Assembly (NCBI GenBank): GCA_014381555.1
Contig: JACNLO010000075.1
Span: forward strand, 1-61,649
Direction: 5' to 3'
Length of the DNA stretch: 61,649 nucleotides
Source: Planctomycetota bacterium
GTDB lineage: Bacteria > Planctomycetota > Phycisphaerae > Phycisphaerales > SM1A02
Of the stretch, positions 26,925 to 35,706 are shown in pieces (within the stretch, counting starts at the first letter, position 1; the number at the start of each line of letters is the position of its first letter). Made by a program: the position numbers and the translations under genes. Under the pieces are notes generated by a model, which worked only from the letters and a program-made list of their open reading frames with translations, was not told the origin of the DNA and made no database searches.

Positions 26925-26979
26925 ATTGCCTCCTAATACTCCCACAGTATACACCTGCATTGAATTTGTCTGAGCCGAA

Positions 26980-27978
26980 TTAGTTTTTTGTTAGTGTCCA
27001 GCAGTGTTCAAGGACATCACGAACACCATCAAGAGTAGCACCAGAGCACGAAATAACCGAATCGAGTTTAAGGTCGTTTGCAATGCTAGTAAGAATTGAG
27101 TCCCGCTCATCTGGTGGAAGCAAGTCTATTTTATTCAAGACAACAATTTCATCCTTTGCTGCAAGTTCGCCTGAGTATCGTTCAAGTTCGTTACGAATTG
27201 CCTTGTAATTAGAGACAGGATCACTCCCATCAACGGGCATCACATCGACCAAGTGCAGGATGGCACGTGTGCGTTCAATGTGTTTCAAGAACCGATGTCC
27301 AAGCCCTGCACCATCAGCAGCTCCTTCGATCAAACCCGGAATATCAGCAACAACCAACCTGCGATTCACATCCAACTCTGCGATTCCAAGGTGTGGTTGC
27401 AAAGTCGTAAAGGGATAATCTGCTACTTTTGGTCGTGCTGCAGAAATAGTCGATAGTAACGTCGACTTCCCAGCATTTGGCAAGCCAACCAAGCCGATGT
27501 CTGCAATCAGTTTCAATTCCAGATTCAGAATATGTTCTTCGATTGGCTCACCCGGCGTTGTTTCCCTTGGGGCCTGATTCGTTGCTGACTTAAAGTGTTC
27601 ATTTCCCCAGCCCCCCTTGCCACCCTTTGCAACAACCAACCGTTGACCGTCCTGTGAAATGTCCGCTAGCAGTTCACCTGTTTCTTCAAGGCGAACAATG
27701 GTTCCCAATGGAACCTTGACAACACAGTCCTCGCCATTGGCTCCATGCATTTGGCTCCCCTTGCCTTGAATGCCACGAGTTGCTCGATAGTGCGGGCGGT
27801 GTGTGACTGGTAATAGAGTATCCACGCTTTTATCACCAACGAGAATAACATCGCCCCCATCACCACCATCACCGCCATTGGGACCACCTTTTGGGATATA
27901 TTTTTCCCTGCGAAAACTCATGCATCCATCACCACCTTTGCCACTTCTAACAAAGATTCTGGCTCGATCGACTAACAT
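26980..27978 (-). CDS. obg: Obg/CgtA GTPase
   Basis: A ribosome-associated GTPase needed for 50S maturation and stress control. The N-terminal Obg fold is Gly-rich (G-G-P-N-G-G-D-G-G-D-G-G-D). The G domain has G1 G-L-P-N-A-G-K-S-T near residue 165, G3 D-I-P-G-L and G4 N-K-I-D. Length 332, without a C-terminal extension. It follows rpmA by 21 bp, the common rpmA-obg pair; rplU, which normally precedes rpmA, is absent. Confidence 0.96.
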   Translation of the reverse strand: MLVDRARIFVRSGKGGDGCMSFRREKYIPKGGPNGGDGGDGGDVILVGDKSVDTLLPVTHRPHYRATRGIQGKGSQMHGANGEDCVVKVPLGTIVRLEETGELLADISQDGQRLVVAKGGKGGWGNEHFKSATNQAPRETTPGEPIEEHILNLELKLIADIGLVGLPNAGKSTLLSTISAARPKVADYPFTTLQPHLGIAELDVNRRLVVADIPGLIEGAADGAGLGHRFLKHIERTRAILHLVDVMPVDGSDPVSNYKAIRNELERYSGELAAKDEIVVLNKIDLLPPDERDSILTSIANDLKLDSVISCSGATLDGVRDVLEHCWTLTKN

Positions 27979-27999
27979 TTGTTACTACGGTTTGACCGA

Positions 28000-28272
28000 T
28001 TAGTTTACGGCTGTAAACTGCGGAATCGATTCGTCACTTGGAACGATATCAACATACCGTCCTCTGAATCGAACTGTGCCGGGCTCTGTTGCGAACAATG
28101 TATCATCGTTGCCACGCCGAACCATATATCCAGCTTTGAACTTAGTTCCACACTGGCGAATAATGATAGAACCAGCTTTCGCAGTTTCGCCACTATATAG
28201 TTTGATACCACGATATTGCGGGTTTGAATCGCGTCCGTTATTGGTTGATCCACCACTCTTTTTATGGGCCAC
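28000..28272 (-). CDS. rpmA: 50S ribosomal protein L27
   Basis: L27, whose N-terminus reaches the peptidyl-transferase centre; 90 residues. It begins [16 protein letters not shown], so there is no cleavable leader as in Firmicutes. The start is a GTG with AAGGAG 7 nt upstream, which settles it. It is followed by obg. The usual partner rplU (L21) is not upstream; a secreted-protein gene ends there instead. Confidence 0.96.
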   Translation of the reverse strand: MAHKKSGGSTNNGRDSNPQYRGIKLYSGETAKAGSIIIRQCGTKFKAGYMVRRGNDDTLFATEPGTVRFRGRYVDIVPSDESIPQFTAVN

Positions 28273-28292
28273 AGCAAAACTCCTTAAAAACA

Positions 28293-28309
28293 CCTCGCAA
28301 CATACGAGG
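28293..28309 (-). promoter_or_regulatory. terminator-like hairpin just before the rpmA ribosome site
   Basis: On the minus strand CCTCG and CGAGG (7-nt loop) are followed by TGTTTTTAAGGAG, so a short stem plus a U run runs straight into the rpmA Shine-Dalgarno site. This could be an attenuator or a leftover terminator. The stem is only 5 bp. Confidence 0.35.
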
Positions 28310-28321
28310 ACCCCGTATTGT

Positions 28322-28341
28322 ATCAAGCCAAAGGGCTTGAT
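28322..28341 (-). terminator. hairpin after the secreted-protein gene
   Basis: ATCAAGCC and GGCTTGAT form a perfect 8-bp stem with a 4-nt loop, 14 bp after the stop of the gene at 28355. There is no U run directly after it, so its strength is doubtful. Confidence 0.5.
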
Positions 28342-28354
28342 TCAACCCATTGAT

Positions 28355-29005
28355 TTAACGAAAAATCCACTTCCTTTTGACACCTTCTTTTGAAAGTGGG
28401 GTTCTGATGCTCACACCGCCATCCACTGGACGTCTTGGTAGTGGCTTCATGATGATGTCATCAATTTCACCATTAACACTCCATGAGAATTGAAGGACTC
28501 TGTGTAGTTTTGTTTTCTCGCCGGAGATTGGGTGAGTAATTTCAGCCGTATCGCCACTAACACCCCCTGCAAAAACTTGGATTTCGCGAACATCTTCTCG
28601 CCCTGCCTTCCAAATTGCAACGCTGCGAATTGCATTTTCCTCTCCTTGGAGCAAAGGACCGCTGGCATCGGATTGTGTTAACATCAAAGGGTCGCCATAG
28701 ATTGCTAAAATAGCAAGTTGAACACTGCGAGGGACTCCAACCCCATCAGGAATTATTTCACCCTTATCTGTAACAAGGTCAAACTGAGGAATCCATCGGT
28801 GATTCTCTTTTGTTTCGTTGGTAACTTCATAAACCAATGTCCAATACCCAACTCCAGTATCGGCTTCTCGATAGAACCGGAGATCACCAGTATCGAGGCG
28901 AAGTTGCCATCGATCTGCTCGATCCGTTGCTTTTGGGTATCCGTGACCCACTTGTACAATCGAAGTAAAGGCGGCCAGAAGAAGCATTAGTATAAGTGTT
29001 CGCAT
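28355..29005 (-). CDS. secreted protein of unknown function
   Basis: A 216-residue exported protein; the signal peptide is M-R-T-L-I-L-M-L-L-L-A-A-F and the mature part is a beta-rich domain. The segment G-Y-W-T-L-V-Y-E-V-T-N-E-T suggests a conserved strand pair seen in planctomycete envelope proteins, but I can name no family. Upstream is a divergent GNAT gene, 53 bp away. Confidence 0.6.
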   Translation of the reverse strand: MRTLILMLLLAAFTSIVQVGHGYPKATDRADRWQLRLDTGDLRFYREADTGVGYWTLVYEVTNETKENHRWIPQFDLVTDKGEIIPDGVGVPRSVQLAILAIYGDPLMLTQSDASGPLLQGEENAIRSVAIWKAGREDVREIQVFAGGVSGDTAEITHPISGEKTKLHRVLQFSWSVNGEIDDIIMKPLPRRPVDGGVSIRTPLSKEGVKRKWIFR

Positions 29006-29058
29006 AATTAATCCTCTAAACTACTTGCTATTCTAGCACTAGGATTCCCAAAATTGTG

Positions 29059-29928
29059 ATGATTGTTCAAAAGAATAGACACGAAGAGGCTGCCATAGCC
29101 ATACTCGGCAACAAAAGGCACGCTAGAGCACTGCTAGATACCCTTCAAACAAGGAACTCCAGTACGTTCCATTTCGTCGCTCAATCCAGTCGAAAGATTG
29201 ATCGTGCCATTCTCTTTATACATAATGCCGGAGCAACTACATCCTGCCTTGTCACTCCACCCAAAAAACACGAAGAGGTCAAGCGTATCTCAACACTCAT
29301 CCAAGAAGGGCTAGAAACCCTCAAGGGCAGAAACGTGCAACTTGCTCAAACGATTATGGCTAATAACGAGCCACTACTTGCAGAAGCATATTCCCATGCC
29401 GGCTTCGATAAACTCGCTATTTTAACATACATGGAGCGAGCAAAAACTGCACAGACTTATAACTCAACTCACGCTCTTCTAACATTCACTCCATCGACAA
29501 ATGTTTCGGATTCTCAGATTCAATCCGCTCTTCTAGAAACGTATGTTGATTCACTCGATTGTCCAAAAATTCACGGGCTTAGAAAAATTGAAGATATCGT
29601 TGCAGGACATCGAGGTCAAGGTATCCACGATGCGCAACTCTGGACTGTTGCTGAACTTGGAACAACCCTAGCAGGCATTCTTCTGTTGAATCCTGTTCCT
29701 GAAGCAGATTGTATGGAACTTGCATACCTAGGGTGCACGCCTTTTGCTCGCGGAAAAAGTGTGAGCGATGCCCTTGTGAAATTGGCTATTGAACAGTCCG
29801 CAGCATACGGTCTACCAAGAATAACACTCGCCGTAGATTCAACGAATTCGCCAGCTCTTGGCTTGTATAAACGATGGAATTTTCATCCAACTCGCAAGCG
29901 ATTAACAATGATTCAAAAGTTGTACTGA
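29059..29928 (+). CDS. GNAT-family N-acetyltransferase
   Basis: A 289-residue protein with a GNAT domain in the C-terminal half. The acetyl-CoA loop is A-R-G-K-S-V-S-D-A-L, close to the usual R-G-x-G-x-G/A, followed by the strand I-T-L-A-V-D-S-T-N and G-L-Y-K-R-W-N-F. The N-terminal half looks like a second, worn GNAT fold, so this may be a tandem protein. GTG 29056 and ATG 29059 are both possible starts. It ends three bases before the first DnaA box. Substrate unknown. Confidence 0.7.
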   Translation: MIVQKNRHEEAAIAILGNKRHARALLDTLQTRNSSTFHFVAQSSRKIDRAILFIHNAGATTSCLVTPPKKHEEVKRISTLIQEGLETLKGRNVQLAQTIMANNEPLLAEAYSHAGFDKLAILTYMERAKTAQTYNSTHALLTFTPSTNVSDSQIQSALLETYVDSLDCPKIHGLRKIEDIVAGHRGQGIHDAQLWTVAELGTTLAGILLLNPVPEADCMELAYLGCTPFARGKSVSDALVKLAIEQSAAYGLPRITLAVDSTNSPALGLYKRWNFHPTRKRLTMIQKLY

Positions 29929-29930
29929 AG

Positions 29931-29974
29931 TTGTCCACACATTGTTGACATTTGTGCACAAAGACAAAATATTT
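29931..29974 (+). promoter_or_regulatory. two DnaA-box-like sites and candidate dnaA promoter
   Basis: TTGTCCACA (29931-29939) and TTGTGCACA (29952-29960) each differ from TTATNCACA by one base. They share orientation and are 21 bp apart, two helical turns. Between and across them, TTGACA (29945-29950), 18 bp and ATATTT (29969-29974) look like a promoter, so DnaA could repress its own gene. An AT-rich run follows. Confidence 0.5.
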
Positions 29975-30224
29975 TTTTCTTCATCTCTGTTGACCTAGTA
30001 AAACACTTGAGTTACGTGCATCGAGTTGACAAAAAACGACAACCATCGAGAAAGAACCCTTGAAAAGTACAGCCAATTCTGTATTCTTCGCAGACCGCTC
30101 AGGGACGAGAGGTGCCGAGAATTTGTTGCATAAATCGCAACATATTTTTGGGGGCGGAAGTCGGAAGGACCCATTATTCCAACTTTGTTTTTGCCCGCAT
30201 TCGCGGATTGGTATTGCTCCTTTC
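29975..30224 (+). other. long dnaA leader or origin candidate, no clear gene
   Basis: About 250 bp between the DnaA boxes and the dnaA start. It begins AT-rich, then holds a small hairpin TGTTGC/GCAACA (30124-30142) followed by TATTTTT, which resembles a terminator, and a G-rich run. The dnaA frame is open through it from 30060, but the residues do not match DnaA and look non-coding. It may be part of oriC, but only two boxes are seen. Confidence 0.35.
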
Positions 30225-31607
30225 ATGTCCCCACAACTCGCCTCCTCAATTGAACAACGGCTCCGAGAAAAACTGAGCAACACCATTGGAGAGCGACCAT
30301 ACCGAATGTGGTTTTCAAACACTGACATGACATGCAGCAAAGATAGTGTCAATATCGTTGCAGCAACTCCACTTGCTGCAAATTGGATTTCAAATAGGTT
30401 CACCGCTGTCATTGAAGATGCTGCAAATGCAGCACTTGGTCAGAAAGTCCCTGTACATATTTCATTCCATGAAACAGCGGAACAAGATTCAAAACCACAC
30501 GCTCCTGAACGTACCCACAATCCAACCACTAAACGGAGAACAAACCGTAAACTATTACGCTTTGAGGATTTCATTGTTGGCAGTTGTAATCAACTTGCTC
30601 ATGCTGCGGCAAAACAAATCACAGAAGAAGATGGGAAAGTAATCTCACCACTCTTTATTCACGGAGCATGTGGTGTAGGTAAAACGCACCTTCTCCAAGC
30701 AATTTGTAGCCACGCAACAAAGACCACTCCCGGAAAAGTTCGCTACGTAACCGCAGAACAGTTCACGAACGAATTCATTGCAAGTTCTCGAAGCGGTGAA
30801 TTTAGTAGGTTCAGATCTCGATATCGCACCCTCGATCTTCTTGCAATCGACGATGTCCATTTCGTTGCTAACAAAGTTAAAACTCAAGAAGAACTTCTGC
30901 ACACCATAGATTCTGCTGGTTTGTCTGGGGCGAGACTCGTGCTCGCTTCTGACGAAGACCCACGACATATTCGGCGTCTAAATCGAGCACTTACAAATCG
31001 CCTTGTTGCGGGAATGATTGCAGAAATCCAACGTCCAGACCGCGATACAAGGTGTAATATTATTCACAAATTAACTCGCCAACATGGCATTGCGATTACT
31101 TTAGGCGCGGTTGATCGCCTTGCAAGCCAAGCCGTTGGCTCAGTTCGTGAGATTGAGGGCACGGTCACTCGATTGCGTGCCACAGCTGTTCTGCTCTGTA
31201 GCGATGAAAGTGACACGATTGGTATCGATGCCGTTGAACGCCTCCTACGATCAACACCCCCAACCTCGCTCCCAATTCGAATTGCTGATGTTATAGAAGT
31301 AACTGCAAACCGCTCTGGTCTAAGCATCCAAGATATCAAGGGTCCATCACGGGCATCCAATATTGTGTTCTGGAGAAGCATTGCTTCGTATCTTGGAAGG
31401 AAACTTACAAAACATAGTTATCCAGAACTCGCAATCGCAATTGGCAGAAAAAACCACTCCACTGTCCACGCAGCGGTAAAACGAATTACACAGTTGCTTG
31501 AACAACCAACGACTATTGCATCGCTAAATGGCGAAAAGTTTGATGTCAAGGAACTTATCGACCAATTGACCTGGGCGATACGATCAAAGGCTAATGAACG
31601 CACTTGA
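30225..31607 (+). CDS. dnaA: chromosomal replication initiator DnaA
   Basis: Binds the origin and opens it; 460 residues. Domain I (residues 1-75) has the usual W-F pattern; the AAA+ domain has Walker A G-A-C-G-V-G-K-T at 147-154 and Walker B L-L-A-I-D-D ending at 210; domain IV carries R-K-N-H-S-T-V-H-A-A near residue 410. The Walker A start G-A-C-G is less common than G-G-x-G. ATG 30225 fits the family. dnaN, recF and gyrB do not follow; instead a HEAT-like secreted protein does. Confidence 0.95.
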   Translation: MSPQLASSIEQRLREKLSNTIGERPYRMWFSNTDMTCSKDSVNIVAATPLAANWISNRFTAVIEDAANAALGQKVPVHISFHETAEQDSKPHAPERTHNPTTKRRTNRKLLRFEDFIVGSCNQLAHAAAKQITEEDGKVISPLFIHGACGVGKTHLLQAICSHATKTTPGKVRYVTAEQFTNEFIASSRSGEFSRFRSRYRTLDLLAIDDVHFVANKVKTQEELLHTIDSAGLSGARLVLASDEDPRHIRRLNRALTNRLVAGMIAEIQRPDRDTRCNIIHKLTRQHGIAITLGAVDRLASQAVGSVREIEGTVTRLRATAVLLCSDESDTIGIDAVERLLRSTPPTSLPIRIADVIEVTANRSGLSIQDIKGPSRASNIVFWRSIASYLGRKLTKHSYPELAIAIGRKNHSTVHAAVKRITQLLEQPTTIASLNGEKFDVKELIDQLTWAIRSKANERT

Positions 31608-31662
31608 AGAGAGGGGAATAAAAGTGGTTCCGAAAGGATTTGGACACACTAGAATTGGTGAG

Positions 31663-31694
31663 GAGAAGCAGATTACAGGATGTGACTGCTTCTC
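31663..31694 (+). other. 9-bp inverted repeat downstream of dnaA
   Basis: GAGAAGCAG and CTGCTTCTC are exact complements around a 14-nt loop, 56 bp after the dnaA stop. There is no U run after it, so it is a weak terminator candidate or an RNA processing site. Confidence 0.4.
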
Positions 31695-31744
31695 TGAGCC
31701 AATTTAAGACTGACATACCTGATTATGTTGCTACAATCACACCT

Positions 31745-33235
31745 ATGTGCTTCATGATTAGAATTGCTGCTATTGTCTTAGTATCAACTGTTGGTACAAG
31801 TGCAATTGGATTGAACGATAGCGACCATTCTGAGGCAGCGCTTCGACAACTTCATCGGGCGACAAAATCGCAACGTGGCGGACAACATTTGTTAAGTCTC
31901 GCTGCACTTAGAACATTGCGCGATCCTGACCTTAGACCATTCTTCCAACAATTTTCTCAACACTCCGAATGGGCCGTTCAAGTTCACGCCGTTCTTGGTA
32001 TTGCTGAACTGAGCGAAGATCAAACCATCGACCCATGGCTCGTCCAACAAATCGCTCCTACTGCACGCGAGCATGTCGTAGCCCAAGCACTTGATGATGG
32101 TCTTTTTCAACAAGAACAAATTGAAGCACTCTTAAAATGGCCACTTCTTGAAACTTCTCCTAGGTTATTACTACTTGCAGATTTGCAACTCCTAACTGGA
32201 ACTGTCAACAAAGAGGAGCTTCAAAAACTTGCGAACAATACAGATCTTACTGTAGCCATGTTTGCCGCATTACTTTCTGGTGACGCCAAGAGCATTGAGA
32301 AAACAACTCAAATCCTCCGAAGAGCAACAAAGAGTGATCGCAGTACTGCTCTACAACGAACGAATCAACTAATTCGCCAGTACAAACTGACGAGTGCGAG
32401 CGCTTGGCTTCAGGCATTACTCGAGAAAAGGGCCGTTGCCTTAACAGATCAAGAAAGATATTGGACGCTCTATACCCTTCTAGCTATTGACACCAAAGCA
32501 GGTTTGGACTTATGGGAAAGGGCTTTTCCAACAGAGCCAGAACGTATCGACCAAGTTAATTACCTCTTGCTCCTACTTGAATCGGGAATTGTTCCAAACA
32601 CTAAACATATAGAGCGGTTGAAAATCGATCTTGATGACCCACTTCTTGGTCTCATGGTTCGTGCCGGAAATATCAATAGAGACCCATCAAAAATAACTAA
32701 TGAAGACATTGAAAACCTTGTTCTACTCGTTGAACAGGGGCATCGTTCTTCTGTTGAGTGGGCATTTCGAGTCGTAGATAATCGCCTTACAAATTCACAA
32801 GCTGAATCATTTTATATACCACTTGCAACAATTCCTGAATCGACTAATCCTCGGAGAAAAGTTGTCGCTGCAGAAGCCTTCACTAATCTCATTGATATCT
32901 CCCCTGAATCTGCTTGGAAAATTTTACGAGCAGCTAAAGATGACAGCGATCAACAACAACTATTACTATTGGCCATGCTTCAAATTTCTAACGATGGCGT
33001 TGTGAATGAAGCTACTAAACTAAGAAGAATTGGCCTGAACAAGGCGGATATCATGACGCTACTTCTCATTGCTCGGGGACCAACACCACTTCAAGAAAAT
33101 GACCAAGAGTATTTAGGAATCATCGCTGCGGGTGGCGGACATATTTCTCCTGCCCTTGAAACACAAGCAGCTTGGCTTTATCTCAGAAGAATGGGTCTCG
33201 CGGACAAGGCTCTCGCTGCTGTCAGACCACAGTAA
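31745..33235 (+). CDS. exported HEAT-like repeat protein
   Basis: About 496 residues. The start M-C-F-M-I-R-I-A-A-I-V-L-V-S-T gives a signal peptide; upstream in-frame codons do not look coding. The rest is almost wholly helical, with repeated pairs of amphipathic helices (for example L-A-A-L-R-T-L-R-D-P-D-L), the look of HEAT/ARM repeats. It is probably a protein-binding scaffold outside the cytoplasm. The DegT-family gene starts 7 bp after its stop, so they are likely one transcript. Confidence 0.6.
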   Translation: MCFMIRIAAIVLVSTVGTSAIGLNDSDHSEAALRQLHRATKSQRGGQHLLSLAALRTLRDPDLRPFFQQFSQHSEWAVQVHAVLGIAELSEDQTIDPWLVQQIAPTAREHVVAQALDDGLFQQEQIEALLKWPLLETSPRLLLLADLQLLTGTVNKEELQKLANNTDLTVAMFAALLSGDAKSIEKTTQILRRATKSDRSTALQRTNQLIRQYKLTSASAWLQALLEKRAVALTDQERYWTLYTLLAIDTKAGLDLWERAFPTEPERIDQVNYLLLLLESGIVPNTKHIERLKIDLDDPLLGLMVRAGNINRDPSKITNEDIENLVLLVEQGHRSSVEWAFRVVDNRLTNSQAESFYIPLATIPESTNPRRKVVAAEAFTNLIDISPESAWKILRAAKDDSDQQQLLLLAMLQISNDGVVNEATKLRRIGLNKADIMTLLLIARGPTPLQENDQEYLGIIAAGGGHISPALETQAAWLYLRRMGLADKALAAVRPQ

Positions 33236-33242
33236 TTTAATC

Positions 33243-34409
33243 GTGTCTTCAAATATACCATTATGTTGTGCAGATATCACTGACCGTGAAATACGGGCTG
33301 CTAGTGATGCTCTTCGTGGGGAACAACTTGTCTTGGGACCCTGGACGACAAGTTTTGAGAGAGCTGTATCTAAGCATGCTAATAGTTCTTTTGGCATTGC
33401 GACAAACTCGTCTCAAAGTGCGATGCACATTACACTTGAATCACTTGGTGTACAAGCTGGCGATGAAGTCGTAACGCCTGCATTTTCTTTCCCCTCAATT
33501 GCATCCACGATTCATCGCATGGGAGCAACCCCGGTTTTTGCTGATTGTGAGGCTAGAACACTGAACATGAATGCTCGTGATGTTTCACAAAAAATTACGC
33601 CTGCAACAAAAGCAATAATTGCGTCGCATACTTTTGGGAATCCTGCTGGGATAGATGACATCGCCCGGGTTGCGCAGGAGGCAGAATTACCGCTTGTTGA
33701 AGATGCAAGCCAAGCGATAGCAAGCAAACTTCATAATCGCCAAGTTGGTTCCTTTGGAAGAGTAGCTATTTTTGCATTCCACTCAACAACACAATTAACA
33801 AGTGTTGAGGGTGGAGTGATTACAACTGATGATGATACGCTCGCAGAACAATGTCGATTACGACGTAACCACGGATTTTCTGTAGACCCGTCACTCTCAA
33901 TTGATGAACTCCATCGAGTTAGAACTGACGAGCTAATGAGAACAATGGGGCATGGGTATCGACTCAGTGAAGTTCACGCAGCAGTAGGTACCGTACAGAT
34001 GAAACGTCTCGAAGAAATAATGCAACGTCGTGATACCATTGCTCAATGGTATACACAACGACTTGGGGGTGTTCCAGGAATCATGTGCCCAACTATAGAG
34101 CACGGTGTAGAAATGAGCTGGGACGGTTTTGTTGTACGTCTAAGTGATAATTTTAGTAGGAATGATCGTGACGAAATTATCCGAGGGTTGCATCGTCATG
34201 AAATTGGGGCTGCTGATTATTATCAATCCGTGCCGACGCTTCCTCTTTTTTCAGACCAGAACAAGACCGATCTCTGCCCAGTATCTGACTCATTATCTCA
34301 GAGAACGATTGCGCTCCCCTTCTACACTACGATGACGCACCGCGAGGTATCGATTGTCTGTCAAACATTAGAGTTAATGTTAACCCGAAGCACATTTTCT
34401 GATTCTTAA
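33243..34409 (+). CDS. DegT/DnrJ/EryC1/StrS-family protein lacking the PLP lysine
   Basis: A 388-residue fold-type I protein of the sugar aminotransferase family. Family marks: G-P-W-T near residue 32, N-S-S-Q-S-A-M-H near 55-62, P-A-F-S-F-P-S near 79-85, and V-E-D-A-S with Asp154, which holds the PLP ring. The catalytic segment, normally F-H-x-x-K-x-L-T-x-x-E-G-G, reads F-H180-S-T-T183-Q-L-T-S-V-E-G-G, so the Schiff-base Lys is Thr (codon ACA, one base from AAA). It may bind PLP but not act as an aminotransferase. The start is a GTG without a Shine-Dalgarno site. Confidence 0.8.
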   Translation: MSSNIPLCCADITDREIRAASDALRGEQLVLGPWTTSFERAVSKHANSSFGIATNSSQSAMHITLESLGVQAGDEVVTPAFSFPSIASTIHRMGATPVFADCEARTLNMNARDVSQKITPATKAIIASHTFGNPAGIDDIARVAQEAELPLVEDASQAIASKLHNRQVGSFGRVAIFAFHSTTQLTSVEGGVITTDDDTLAEQCRLRRNHGFSVDPSLSIDELHRVRTDELMRTMGHGYRLSEVHAAVGTVQMKRLEEIMQRRDTIAQWYTQRLGGVPGIMCPTIEHGVEMSWDGFVVRLSDNFSRNDRDEIIRGLHRHEIGAADYYQSVPTLPLFSDQNKTDLCPVSDSLSQRTIALPFYTTMTHREVSIVCQTLELMLTRSTFSDS

Positions 34410-35557
34410 CTTGTTTTAATCAGTTCCATTTGCTTTTGTTTTTGGTTCTTTTGTTTTTGAACTTGAACAACAGGAATTTCTGTAGCGTCTGTTTCTGCTT
34501 CTACAATTGCTTGCAAAACCTTGAACTTTCTAGGACCTTTCAATGCATCGATTGTCTTCTTAGCAACCTCAAAATCCATCGCTAAAATTTGCCTTGCTTC
34601 TTCATATGGATGTTCTATCTGTTTAAAAACAACTGTTTCACGGGGTCGTCTTCGACGATCAGCAATAAAACCAGCCACTAAAAGAGCAAGCAAGCCAATA
34701 ACTAGCGCAACTTGTTTAGCACTTGAATTTTCTTCAGGCACTTGACCAGTTGAAGCAAGTTGGTCATCAACAATTTGAAATTCAACTTTGGATTCAGGAG
34801 AGATAGATGCAACGGTTGTTCGAAGCGTGTCTAATGCTATTTTCTCACCGCCAACTTGTTTCCCTTTGTTGACAATCCACGAGGTTGGCAATGCTATCTG
34901 AATAAATGGTTTCGCGTCATCATTCCATGGAATTAAAACTTCTGATGAATCGGGTCTTTTCAACAAAACTGTGACTTTCGCGGTGCTCAACCCAAGCGCG
35001 GCTTCGATTCTCTTCTGTAACAAATCCGTTTTCACTTGTGGCATTCTTGTGAGGGTAACATCTGAGCACTCGGCACCAGTGAAGGCATCAATTACGGTGA
35101 CTTGTTCTGTTGACAAGCCAGCGGTAGCCCCTGACACTAGTTTTTGAATTGCTTTGATTGTTGCAAATGGAAGCATGCCATTTGTAGGTTCAACTGATAC
35201 ACATGCAGTCATTGGGCGTCGTGGGGTTCCTATTCCAGTCACCTCGTTATCTGAAAGTACAACGGTTGTATTTGAAACACCATGTAGACTGTCAATCATC
35301 GATGCGATTTCTCGTTGCCTCGATGATCGAAGTTCATCCCTTTTCTCAATCGATGTCTTGGGCATTAATTGTGACCAAAACGGTTTGTCTTTAGTTTCTT
35401 CTTGCTCTTCATCCATTGCAAAATGAGTAGATGATGATTCAATGTCGTTCGCATCTGTAACCTGATCTTCATAGTCGATATTAACTGACCAAAGAATTCC
35501 AGCAGTGAAACCAATAAAACCAAAAGCGAATAGTGATTTTTTGAGTTGGCTATTCAT
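34406..35557 (-). CDS. FliF-like membrane ring protein, short
   Basis: About 383 residues, with a membrane segment near the N-terminus (residues about 9-25) and another near residue 290. Between them is a periplasmic part with the FliF/YscJ ring-building look: I-A-S-M-I-D-S-L-H-G-V-S-N-T-T-V, and L-V-S-G-A-T-A-G-L-S-T-E-Q-V-T-V-I-D, close to the FliF motif. The C-terminal helical tail is Gln/Lys-rich. FliF is usually about 550 residues; this one is shorter and has no flagellar neighbours. It may be a diverged MS-ring or a ring of another export system. It overlaps the convergent DegT-like gene by 4 bp. Confidence 0.5.
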   Translation of the reverse strand: MNSQLKKSLFAFGFIGFTAGILWSVNIDYEDQVTDANDIESSSTHFAMDEEQEETKDKPFWSQLMPKTSIEKRDELRSSRQREIASMIDSLHGVSNTTVVLSDNEVTGIGTPRRPMTACVSVEPTNGMLPFATIKAIQKLVSGATAGLSTEQVTVIDAFTGAECSDVTLTRMPQVKTDLLQKRIEAALGLSTAKVTVLLKRPDSSEVLIPWNDDAKPFIQIALPTSWIVNKGKQVGGEKIALDTLRTTVASISPESKVEFQIVDDQLASTGQVPEENSSAKQVALVIGLLALLVAGFIADRRRRPRETVVFKQIEHPYEEARQILAMDFEVAKKTIDALKGPRKFKVLQAIVEAETDATEIPVVQVQKQKNQKQKQMELIKTS

Positions 35558-35706
35558 AGCGCGGGGTGCCCTCTTCTTCAATTAATGTCGTTTTGTGTGT
35601 CATATTGTCTGTTACGAATCATCCTCTCCGTGCTCATGTATTCAATGAGCGATAGACATTATCAATGCATCCGTGCACTGCGTTACTTAACATCGGCGTT
35701 TATATA

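Noticed and set aside
30060-30224. N-terminal extension of DnaA by 55 codons
   Set aside because: Residues do not resemble DnaA domain I, which starts properly at 30225; no better start site upstream.
33243-34409. Part of a sugar or antibiotic biosynthesis cluster because of the DegT family
   Set aside because: No nucleotide-sugar enzymes or glycosyltransferases nearby, and the catalytic Lys is missing.
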